From Zoogloea ramigera (lineage in GTDB: Bacteria > Pseudomonadota > Gammaproteobacteria > Burkholderiales > Rhodocyclaceae), in assembly GCF_006539865.1 (NCBI RefSeq), contig NZ_BJNV01000009.1:1-64000 (forward strand): a DNA stretch of 64,000 nt, written 5' to 3'. This document shows positions 32,822 through 39,926 of this stretch, piece by piece (position 1 is the first letter of the stretch; each line of letters opens with the position of its first letter). The notes under the pieces were generated by a model, which saw only the letters and a list, made by a program, of their open reading frames with translations, did not search any database and was not told where the DNA came from. Made by a program: the position numbers and the translations under genes.

Positions 32822-33604
32822 ATGGCACGCAGCAAGACGATCCGGATCGGGCTGTCGGCCCGGCTGTTCCACCCGCGGGACGGCGCGATGGGCATCGAGT
32901 CGAAGACGCTCCAGGTGCTCGAGCAGTCGATCGCCCAGTGGGTGATGTCGCGGGATGTGCTGGTGCTGATGGTGCCGTCCATCCTCAAGGATGGCCCCAT
33001 CCACCGCAGCAACATCCGCCTCCGTGACTACGCCGACTATCTCGACGGGCTGGTGCTGCAGGGCGGCACCGACGTCAGCCCGGAGGCCTATGGTGAGACG
33101 CCGTTGAAGGACGAATGGGCCGGCGACCGGGTGCGCGACGCCTACGAGATGGAGCTGCTCCATGAGTTCGTGGAGGCCGGCAAGCCGGTGCTGGGCATCT
33201 GCCGGGGCCTGCAGCTCATCAACGTGGCCTTCGGCGGCTCGCTATACCAGGACATTCCCACCCAGTTCGCCGAGCCGGCCCGCCACCAGGCCGACGCCTA
33301 CGACCAGCACAGTCACGCCGTCCACTTTGCCGAAGGTGGCCAGTTTGCGCGCTGGTTCGGCCCGGTGGTGGGCGGGCAGGTGGTGTCCATCCACCACCAG
33401 TGCGTGCGCAGCCTGGGGCGGGATCTGGTGGTCGAGGCGACTTCCACCGACGACGGCATGATCGAGGCCATCCGCCACACCGGGCGGGGTTTCGTGGTCG
33501 GTGTGCAGTGGCATCCGGAGTTCCACACCCCGGGGCGCAGCAATCTGCTTGATTGCGCGCCGCTGCTGGACGCCTTCCACCAGGCGGCGCGCAACAGCCG
33601 CTAG
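32822..33604 (+). CDS. Gamma-glutamyl-gamma-aminobutyrate hydrolase-like (PuuD family, class I GATase)
   Basis: 260 residues. Class I glutamine amidotransferase triad: nucleophile cysteine in VLGICRGLQLINV, histidine and glutamate in GVQWHPEFHTP. The early block LDGLVLQGGTDVSPEAYGE is typical of PuuD/YvdE proteins, which hydrolyse gamma-glutamyl bonds, for example in putrescine degradation. GGGAGG lies four bases before the ATG. With the MarR gene upstream and YbdK nearby, it may act on a gamma-glutamyl compound made in the same region. No other puu genes are present. Confidence 0.87.
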   Translation: MARSKTIRIGLSARLFHPRDGAMGIESKTLQVLEQSIAQWVMSRDVLVLMVPSILKDGPIHRSNIRLRDYADYLDGLVLQGGTDVSPEAYGETPLKDEWAGDRVRDAYEMELLHEFVEAGKPVLGICRGLQLINVAFGGSLYQDIPTQFAEPARHQADAYDQHSHAVHFAEGGQFARWFGPVVGGQVVSIHHQCVRSLGRDLVVEATSTDDGMIEAIRHTGRGFVVGVQWHPEFHTPGRSNLLDCAPLLDAFHQAARNSR

Positions 33605-33676
33605 TGGCGTTCTGCCGCGGGATGGCGGCAGCGCCGTGGCCACTGCGGGGGGCGCAAGAAATTTTTTCTGGATGGG

Positions 33677-33706
33677 TGTAAGAGTGCGGGCCCGGCTCCG
33701 ACTAAT
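33677..33706 (+). promoter_or_regulatory. Candidate ECF-sigma promoter of the bufferin operon
   Basis: TGTAAGA (33677-33683) and CGACTAAT (33699-33706) are 15 bases apart, about 70 bases before bufA. A GTAA-type -35 with a CGWCTA-type -10 fits ECF promoters. The ECF factor is encoded at the end of the same operon, so autoregulation is plausible. Confidence 0.45.
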
Positions 33707-33775
33707 GGGCAGGCGTCGGATTCCCGGCGGTCCTGCCGGAGCCTCCGGCATCCTCACCCTGACAGGAGAAACATC

Positions 33776-34090
33776 ATGAGTGCCATCACCACCAAGTCGA
33801 TCTCGGCCGCTTCCCTCGCGCTGGCCATGGGCGCTGCCCTCAGCCTCGCCGCGGCCCCGGCCACTGCCCAGGACCGCATGGCCGACAAGGAGAAGTGCTT
33901 CGGCGTCGCCCTGAAGGGCAAGAACGATTGCAAGGCGGGTGCCGGAACCACCTGCGCCGGCACCTCGAAGGTGGATTACCAGGGCAACGCCTGGTCGCTG
34001 GTGCCGAAGGGCAGCTGCGAGAAGACGGCCTCGCCGAGCTCGCCCACCGGCCACGGCCAGCTGGCCGAGTTCAAGGAAAAGAAGGCCTGA
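33776..34090 (+). CDS. bufA: Bufferin precursor peptide BufA (DUF2282)
   Basis: 104 residues. A signal peptide ([22 protein letters not shown]) is followed by the DUF2282 core with four conserved cysteines (C41, C52, C60, C81) in [37 protein letters not shown] and KGSCEK. Bufferins are ribosomally made peptides whose core cysteines are modified by the DUF692 enzyme with its DUF2063 partner and which bind copper in the periplasm. AGGAG precedes the ATG. It is the first gene of the operon, behind a candidate ECF promoter. Confidence 0.93.
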   Translation: MSAITTKSISAASLALAMGAALSLAAAPATAQDRMADKEKCFGVALKGKNDCKAGAGTTCAGTSKVDYQGNAWSLVPKGSCEKTASPSSPTGHGQLAEFKEKKA

Positions 34091-34119
34091 GCCCCTAGCA
34101 CCGACGCGGAGCGCCCGCC

Positions 34120-35112
34120 ATGATGCCGAAACTCGTCCAGCCCGCGTCGCCGGCAGGGGGCGTTGCTGCGCCGGGGGCCGCCAGCCTGCCGCCCCGCTGC
34201 GGGCTGGGCCTCAAGCCCGAGCATTTTCGCGGCATCCTCGAAACGCAGCCGAATGTCGGCTTCTTCGAGATCCACGCCGAGAACTACATGGTGGCGGGCG
34301 GCCCCCTTCACCACTACCTCACCCAGATCCGCAGCCATTACCCCCTGTCCATCCACGGCGTCGGCTTGTCGATCGGCGGCGAGGGCGGGCTCGACGCAGC
34401 GCACCTGGATCGCCTGGCGGCCTTGATCGACCGCTACGCGCCTGAGTCGTTTTCCGAGCACCTGGCCTGGTCCAGCCACGGCGGCGTGTTTCTCGACGAC
34501 CTGCTGCCGTTGCCCTACGACCGGGACAGCCTGAGCCGGGTGTGCGCCCATGTCGACCAGGTCCAGACGCGCCTGGGGCGGCGCATGCTCCTCGAGAACC
34601 CGGCCACCTATGTGGAGTTCGCCGCGTCCACCTTCACCGAGGCGGAGTTCATTGGCGAGGTGGTGGCGCGCACCGGCTGTGGACTGCTGCTTGACGTGAA
34701 CAACGCCTATGTTTCGGGCGTCAATCATGGGCGTGACCCGTGGGCCTGCATCGAGGCGCTGCCCCTCGCCGCGACAGGGCAGATCCACCTGGCCGGCTTC
34801 GCCCGGGACGTCGATGCGGCGGGCGACCCGCTTCTCATCGACACCCACGGCGCGCCCGTTTCCCAGGCCGTGTGGGCGCTTTACCGCAAGGTGCTGGAGA
34901 GGGTCGGGCCCATGCCGACGCTGATCGAGCGGGACAGCGACATCCCGCCGCTGCCGGTGCTGCTGGCCGAGGCCCGGCGCGCCGAGGGCCTGTTGCAGGC
35001 GGTGGCCGGCAGCTTTAAAGGAAACGCAGGGCCGCCCCAAGTTTCCTTGCCCCCCACGGGGGGCGGGCTGGGCGGAGCCTGGCCCTGGGGGCGCTCAGGG
35101 GTGGCGCCATGA
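34120..35112 (+). CDS. bufB: DUF692/MNIO-family bufferin-modifying enzyme BufB, C-terminus extended by a repeat
   Basis: 330 residues. The multinuclear non-haem iron oxidative enzyme (TIM-barrel) fold shows [77 protein letters not shown] and [11 protein letters not shown], containing the usual His/Glu/Asp metal ligands. It modifies the cysteines of BufA. The family-like part ends around residue 299. The last 30 or so residues (from [13 protein letters not shown]) are encoded by the dispersed 80-bp palindrome, which reads through in frame. The ATGA overlap with bufC is kept. Confidence 0.92.
   Translation: MMPKLVQPASPAGGVAAPGAASLPPRCGLGLKPEHFRGILETQPNVGFFEIHAENYMVAGGPLHHYLTQIRSHYPLSIHGVGLSIGGEGGLDAAHLDRLAALIDRYAPESFSEHLAWSSHGGVFLDDLLPLPYDRDSLSRVCAHVDQVQTRLGRRMLLENPATYVEFAASTFTEAEFIGEVVARTGCGLLLDVNNAYVSGVNHGRDPWACIEALPLAATGQIHLAGFARDVDAAGDPLLIDTHGAPVSQAVWALYRKVLERVGPMPTLIERDSDIPPLPVLLAEARRAEGLLQAVAGSFKGNAGPPQVSLPPTGGGLGGAWPWGRSGVAP
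35018..35098 (+). repeat. Dispersed 80-bp palindromic repeat, copy 3 (inside the 3' end of bufB)
   Basis: Nearly identical to copies 2 and 4 over the full length, starting AAGGAAACGCAGGGCCGCC and ending GGCCCTGGGGGCGCT. It forms the last codons of bufB and ends 11 bases before the bufC start. Confidence 0.92.
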
Positions 35113-35882
35113 GTACCCGACACGATTTCGCCCGGGCTCTCCTCGACCCGGAGCTGCCTTGCCCGGCGGGCCTGGTGGCCTGGAACGGCTCCAACCCGGC
35201 ACGGCGCTTCCAAGTGTATCGAAACAACGTGCTCGTCGCCCTCGTGGACGCCCTGGCGAGCAACTTCGTGGTGACCCACGAACTGGTGGGCGAGGCTTTC
35301 TTTCGGGCGATGGCGGCCGTCCATGTCCGCGCCCATCCGCCCCGTTCGCCGGTGCTGGCCTGCTACGGCGCCGACTTTCCGGCTTTCATCGCCAGCTTTA
35401 TCCCGGCCGCGGGCTTGCCCTATCTGGCGGACGTGGCGCGGCTCGAATACCTGCGGGCCGTGGCCTGCCACGCCGCGGACGTGAGCCCGGTGGGTGAGGG
35501 CGCGCTCGCCGCCCAGCTTGCCGACGAGGGCGGCCTGCCAGGGCTCCGCTTCGCCCTGCACCCGTCGCTGGCGGTGCTGCCGTCGCGCTTTGCGGTGGTC
35601 TCCCTGTGGGCCGCGCACCAGGGTGTGGGGGATCTCGCGGCGGTGGTTCCGGATGTCGCCGAGACGGCGCTGGTGCTGCGCACGGGGCTGGAGGTGGAGG
35701 TCATCGAGATCCCGCCCGCCAGCGGTGTCTTCATCGCGGCCCTCCAGTCCGGGCGGCCGCTCGGCCGGGCAGCCGAGGAGGCGACGGCCCTCGGGGCGGG
35801 CTTCGACCTCGCCGCGACCCTTGGCCTGCTGCTGCAGAAGTCGGCCATCACCACACTCCATCCTTCGCGGAGCACACCATGA
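35109..35882 (+). CDS. bufC: DUF2063 bufferin biosynthesis partner BufC
   Basis: 257 residues. The N-terminal DUF2063 domain is recognisable: [42 protein letters not shown] and [20 protein letters not shown]. The C-terminal part ([19 protein letters not shown]) is typical of the family. DUF2063 proteins bring the peptide to the DUF692 enzyme. It overlaps bufB by four bases (ATGA) and the doxX gene by four bases, so the three are translated together. Confidence 0.9.
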   Translation: MSTRHDFARALLDPELPCPAGLVAWNGSNPARRFQVYRNNVLVALVDALASNFVVTHELVGEAFFRAMAAVHVRAHPPRSPVLACYGADFPAFIASFIPAAGLPYLADVARLEYLRAVACHAADVSPVGEGALAAQLADEGGLPGLRFALHPSLAVLPSRFAVVSLWAAHQGVGDLAAVVPDVAETALVLRTGLEVEVIEIPPASGVFIAALQSGRPLGRAAEEATALGAGFDLAATLGLLLQKSAITTLHPSRSTP

Positions 35883-36403
35883 ACACGCCTTTCAGTACCC
35901 GGCAAGGTCCACTGCCATCTCCGGCGCTCCACCCGCTCGAGCGCCTCACCCGGTGGCTGTCGGGCATCCCCGACGGTCTGGTCCTGCTGCTCGGGCGCTT
36001 CTCGATTGCGGCGGTATTCTGGAAGTCGGGGCAGACCAAGATCGAAGGGCTGGCGATCGACCTGATCTCGGGCGAGTTCCAGCTGGGCTGGCCGCGCCTC
36101 GCCGAGTCGGCGCTGTTCCTCTTCGAGAACGAATACCGGCTGCCCCTGCTGCCGCCCGCGCTGGCGGCCTTGCTGGCGGCGCTGGCCGAGCATGTCTTTC
36201 CCGTCCTGTTGCTGCTCGGGCTGGCCACGCGCCTGTCGGCCCTCGCGCTGCTCGGCATGACCCTGACCATCCAGCTCTTCGTCTATCCCGATGCCTACCC
36301 GACCCACGGCGTTTGGGCCACGGTGCTGCTGGTGCTGATCGCTCGGGGCGCCGGGCCGTACTCGTTGGACCACTTTCTGGCTGGCCGCCTTGGCGCCCGC
36401 TGA
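35879..36403 (+). CDS. DoxX-family membrane protein
   Basis: 174 residues with four membrane segments and the DoxX features: LLLLGRFSIAAVFWKSGQTKIEG, ALLAALAEHVFPVLLLLGLATRLSALALLGMTL and YPTHGVWATVLLVLI. DoxX proteins often accompany DUF692/DUF2063 operons and are thought to be redox- or quinone-related; their role here is not established. The ATG overlaps the bufC stop. Confidence 0.87.
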   Translation: MNTPFSTRQGPLPSPALHPLERLTRWLSGIPDGLVLLLGRFSIAAVFWKSGQTKIEGLAIDLISGEFQLGWPRLAESALFLFENEYRLPLLPPALAALLAALAEHVFPVLLLLGLATRLSALALLGMTLTIQLFVYPDAYPTHGVWATVLLVLIARGAGPYSLDHFLAGRLGAR

Positions 36404-36529
36404 CGGGCGAGGCGCCGCGGCGCGCAGTCGCGCAGGGCCGCCGGGGTGGGCGAGAGATGGGTGGTGCTGGCCCGCATCTCGCGCTATAACGCAGGGGCCC
36501 TCAACCACGCCGGTAGCCACGAAGCGCCC

Positions 36530-37129
36530 ATGAGTCAGGATTCAAGCCCTCTGATGGAAGATGACTTTTTGGTGGCGTTGCGCCGCGATCTCCTCAAGTT
36601 CGCCCGGTTGCAGCTGCGCAACGACGCCCTCGCGGAGGACATGGTGCAGGAGGCGCTCGCCGCTGCGCTCGTCGGCGAGCGCAGCTTTGCCGGCCGGGCC
36701 GCGCTAAAGACCTGGATCTTCGCGATCCTGCGCAACAAGATCGTCGATCACTTTCGTGCGAGCGGCCGGGTCACCAACGTCTCGGCCCTGTCGCCCGAGG
36801 AGGCCGGGCTCGATCAGGCCTTCGAGGCGCTGTTCAAGGCCAACGAGCACTGGGCCCGGGACGCCCGCCCGGCCCCCTGGGGCGACCCGGAGGAGGCCCT
36901 GATCCAGCAGCGTTTCTGGGTGGTGTTCGATGCCTGCCTCAATCATCTGCCGGCCAGCACCGCGCGCGTCTTCATGATGCGGGAGTTTCTGGAGCTGGAG
37001 ACGGCGGAGATCTGCCAGGCCCTCGAGATCACCGCCGGCAACTGCAACGTCATCCTGCACCGGGCGCGCAACGGGCTGCGCCGGTGCCTCGACAAGAACT
37101 GGTTTTCCCCGGAGCCGTCCCGATGCTGA
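36530..37129 (+). CDS. ECF RNA polymerase sigma factor of the bufferin operon
   Basis: 199 residues. Sigma region 2: DLLKFARLQLRNDALAEDMVQEALAAAL and ALKTWIFAILRNKIVDHFR. Sigma region 4: LPASTARVFMMREFLELETAEICQALEITAGNCNVILHRARNGLRRCL. A long insert between regions 2 and 4 (about 80-130) is typical of the SigJ/SigF-like group linked to DUF2282 operons. It overlaps the zinc-finger gene by seven bases, so factor and antagonist are made together. It probably drives the operon from the GTAA/CGACTA promoter before bufA, in response to metal or oxidative stress. Start MSQDSSPLMED chosen as the only one near the conserved region. Confidence 0.9.
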   Translation: MSQDSSPLMEDDFLVALRRDLLKFARLQLRNDALAEDMVQEALAAALVGERSFAGRAALKTWIFAILRNKIVDHFRASGRVTNVSALSPEEAGLDQAFEALFKANEHWARDARPAPWGDPEEALIQQRFWVVFDACLNHLPASTARVFMMREFLELETAEICQALEITAGNCNVILHRARNGLRRCLDKNWFSPEPSRC

Positions 37130-37314
37130 GCTGCAGACAAGCCACCCGCCTTCTCTCCGAGGCCCAGGACCGGAAGCTCGGTCTGTCCGAGAAGCTGAGC
37201 CTCGAGCTGCACCTGGCCATGTGCAAGGGGTGCACGAACTACCGGGCCCAGGTGTCCTTCCTGCGTGATGCCTGCCGGCGCTACGTGGCGGACGTCCGGG
37301 AGGGCCGCGAGTAG
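37123..37314 (+). CDS. zf-HC2 anti-sigma factor, short form
   Basis: 63 residues. The zinc-binding anti-sigma motif is complete: SCRQATRLLSEAQDRKLGL, then the HLAMCKGC cluster (H, C, C) that forms the ZAS core. No membrane helix follows, so it is a soluble antagonist of the ECF factor encoded just upstream, with seven bases of overlap. It ends the bufferin operon. NrsF-type membrane anti-sigma proteins replace it in some other bufferin operons. Confidence 0.88.
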   Translation: MLSCRQATRLLSEAQDRKLGLSEKLSLELHLAMCKGCTNYRAQVSFLRDACRRYVADVREGRE

Positions 37315-37345
37315 CGCCTATGGTCTGCCGTGGAGCCGGCCCGGC

Positions 37346-37582
37346 TCATTCGCCGGCCTGGTGGGGGACGATGGACAGGGCGTGGCCGCTGCGGCAATGG
37401 AGGGCGAAGCCGTGGCCACGGCCGCTGCCCGCCGGTGCGGCCCACAGGGCGGATTCGTCGCCCAGGCTGCGGGCGATCTCGTAGCCCCGCTGCTTGAGGA
37501 GGCCCGGGTCGAGGTGTTCGGCGACGATGCGCGCTGCATCCGGGCGCGCGGGGTGGGCGAGGACGAGGCGAAAGACTCCCAT
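37346..37582 (-). CDS. Small hypothetical protein
   Basis: 78 residues, MGVFRLVLAHPARPDAARIV at the start. No family recognised. The sequence has no signal peptide or membrane helix; a GYEIARSLGDESALW segment and a C-terminal RSGHALSIVP suggest a small globular protein. AGGAGA lies seven bases before the ATG, which supports a real gene. It converges on the bufferin operon with 31 bases between stops. Confidence 0.5.
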   Translation of the reverse strand: MGVFRLVLAHPARPDAARIVAEHLDPGLLKQRGYEIARSLGDESALWAAPAGSGRGHGFALHCRSGHALSIVPHQAGE

Positions 37583-37677
37583 GGCGGTCTCCTGCTGGAT
37601 TGAGCGATGGGGGAAATCTAAGCGCCCTGTGTGACGCCTTCGCGACGCGGCGAAGGCAATCGTGCTGCGCCCGGCGG

Positions 37678-39876
37678 TCAGGCGTTAATGGCGAGGCGGG
37701 AGGGGCGAAAGCCTTCGAGCAGCTGGCCGGCGGCGGCGGCGTCGAGGGGGCGGGAGAACAGGAAACCCTGCATTTCGTCGCAGCCCAGGCCTTCGAGGGC
37801 CGTGCGTTGCTCGCCGCGCTCGACGCCCTCGGCGGCCAGCCGGATGCCCAGACCCCGGGCAACCCCGGCAATCGCGCCGATGACCGGCTGGCTGGCCTGG
37901 GCCTGGATGTCCTTGACGAAGCTGCGGTCGATCTTGAGCCGGCTGACGCCGTAGCGCTGCAGGCTGGCGAGGGACGAATAGCCGGTGCCGAAGTCGTCGA
38001 GGCTGATGCCGACGCCGAGATCGCGCAGGTCCTTGAGGCAGGGAGCGACGTGCTGGACATCGCTGCACAGCAGGCTCTCGCTCACCTCGAGTTCGAGGCT
38101 GGCCGGCGGCAGGCCATGGCGGGCGAGCACCCGCGACACCGTGTCGGCCAGGTCGGGGTGTTCGAAATCCCGCGGGGAGAGATTGGCGGTGAGGCTGAGT
38201 TCGGGAAACTGGCGGCGCCATGCGGCCATCTGCGCACAGCCGGTCTCGAGCACCCAGCGGCTGATCTCGTGGATGATGCCGGCCTCTTCGGCTGAATGGA
38301 TGAAGCGCGACGGCGCCACCAGCCCGTGGGTGGGGTGGCGCCAGCGCACCAGCGCCTCCATGCCGCTGATGCGGTCCCGCGACAGGCTGACCAGGGGCTG
38401 GTAATGCAGCTCGAGTTCGTGGCGCGCGACGGCCTGGCGCAGCTCTTTTTCGAGGGAGGCCCGGGTGCGGTAGCTGGCGTGCATCTCGGGCGAGAAGAAG
38501 CTGAAGCCGCCGCCGTTGCCCTTGACCTGGTGCATGGCCACGCTGGCGTGCTGGATGAGGTCTTCGGCGCTGTTGCCGTCCTGCGGGTGGATCGCGATCC
38601 CCAAGCTGAGGGATGCGGTGAATGGATGTTCGCCGATTGCGAAGGGGGTCTGGAAGGCCTGCTGGATTTTCTCGGCGATGGCCCGGGCGTCCGGCTCGCT
38701 GCCGATGTCGGGCAGGAGGGCGATGAACGCGTCGCCGCGGTGGCGGGTCAGGGTGTCGCCGCGGCGCAGGCATTGCTTGAGCCGGAGCGCGATGGCGCGG
38801 AGCAGGGTGTCGCCGTCGCCGCGGCCGTGGGTTTCGTTGATCTGCCGGAAGCGGTCGATGTTGATGAGCATGACCGCGATGAGGCCCTTGCGACGCTTGG
38901 CCTGGGTGATGGCCAGGTTGAGGCGGTCGTCGAAGAGTTCGCGGTTGGGAAGCTGGGTGAGCGGGTCGTGGAAGCCGATGTGGGGCGCGGGGGCGTCGTC
39001 GTCGCGCCGGCGCAGGGCGGGCAGGTTGCGGGCGGCGCCGTAGGTGCCGACGAAGTGGGCCGGGGCGCGGGAGTCGGCGCGCCGGTAGATGCCCATGGCG
39101 TTGAGCACGATGCTCACCGGCCCGTCGCCATCGCTGCCTTCGGGGCCGTAGGGGTTGCGGCTGAGGCGCAGCTCGACGTTGCTGGCAGCCCGCGGGCCGG
39201 TGCGCCGCTCGGCAAAGAAGAAACGCGCCCGGTCCACGTCCTCGGGGTGCACGATCTCGGAGAAGTGCTTGCCGATCAGGTCGTTGCGGGGGTGGCCGAG
39301 GAGCGATTCGACGCGCTGGTTGAGGTAGTTGAAGCGGCCCTCGGCGTCGAGGGTGTAGATGAGATCGAGGGAGTTCTCGACCATGTAGCGGTGCATCTGC
39401 TCGGACGATTGCAGGCGCTGGTGGATGATTCGGTTGTTGCGCTCGACCTGGCGCTTGAGGAGGGCGTTGGTGACGGCCCGGCGGAGCTGCTCGGGGCTGT
39501 AGGGCTTGAGCAGGAAGTCGTCGGCGCTGCGGCGCAGGGCGCCCACGGCAGCGTCCATAGATTCTTCGCCGCTGATCATGATGGTGGATTCGCGGCGCTC
39601 GTGGCTGAGCAGCCAGTCCATCACCGCCAGGCCGGAGGCGTCGGGCAGGCGGTAGTCGATGATCAGCAGGTCGTAGGAGCGGGTGTTGAGGCGTGCGAGG
39701 GTTTCAGCGACGGAGCCGCAGTCTTCGATCAGGCGGTCCTTGCTCTGGAGCAGGGCCGCGACTGAGCGTGTCAGGGACGGTTCATCGTCGACGACAAGAA
39801 TGCGGGTGAGGGACTCGGCGGCTGCGCACCGGCTCTCGTCGGTTGGGAAGAACGGACCTTCCCAGGGGATGACCAT
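37678..39876 (-). CDS. Response regulator with PAS, degenerate GGDEF and EAL domains
   Basis: 732 residues. An N-terminal receiver domain (ILVVDDEPSLTRSV, phosphorylatable aspartate in LLIIDYRLPDASG, LLKPYSPEQL), then PAS (MVENSLDLIYTLDAEGRFNYLN), a GGDEF domain whose signature is RGDAF instead of GGDEF, and a C-terminal EAL domain with EALVRW, NLSPRDF, ISLDDFGTGYSSL and KIDRSFV intact. I expect c-di-GMP hydrolysis rather than synthesis, with the GGDEF part regulatory. No histidine kinase is coded next to it on the same transcript, but a cytoplasmic HDOD-kinase gene is adjacent upstream and may be its partner. Confidence 0.9.
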   Translation of the reverse strand: MVIPWEGPFFPTDESRCAAAESLTRILVVDDEPSLTRSVAALLQSKDRLIEDCGSVAETLARLNTRSYDLLIIDYRLPDASGLAVMDWLLSHERRESTIMISGEESMDAAVGALRRSADDFLLKPYSPEQLRRAVTNALLKRQVERNNRIIHQRLQSSEQMHRYMVENSLDLIYTLDAEGRFNYLNQRVESLLGHPRNDLIGKHFSEIVHPEDVDRARFFFAERRTGPRAASNVELRLSRNPYGPEGSDGDGPVSIVLNAMGIYRRADSRAPAHFVGTYGAARNLPALRRRDDDAPAPHIGFHDPLTQLPNRELFDDRLNLAITQAKRRKGLIAVMLINIDRFRQINETHGRGDGDTLLRAIALRLKQCLRRGDTLTRHRGDAFIALLPDIGSEPDARAIAEKIQQAFQTPFAIGEHPFTASLSLGIAIHPQDGNSAEDLIQHASVAMHQVKGNGGGFSFFSPEMHASYRTRASLEKELRQAVARHELELHYQPLVSLSRDRISGMEALVRWRHPTHGLVAPSRFIHSAEEAGIIHEISRWVLETGCAQMAAWRRQFPELSLTANLSPRDFEHPDLADTVSRVLARHGLPPASLELEVSESLLCSDVQHVAPCLKDLRDLGVGISLDDFGTGYSSLASLQRYGVSRLKIDRSFVKDIQAQASQPVIGAIAGVARGLGIRLAAEGVERGEQRTALEGLGCDEMQGFLFSRPLDAAAAGQLLEGFRPSRLAINA

Positions 39877-39926
39877 CGTGACTCCCTGACATGCTTTTTT
39901 ACTTTGCGCCGCAATGATGCATCAGA

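Noticed and set aside
38690..38780. Active diguanylate cyclase site
   Set aside because: The signature loop reads RGDAF; the conserved second glycine and glutamate pattern of GGDEF is lost, so synthesis of c-di-GMP is unlikely.
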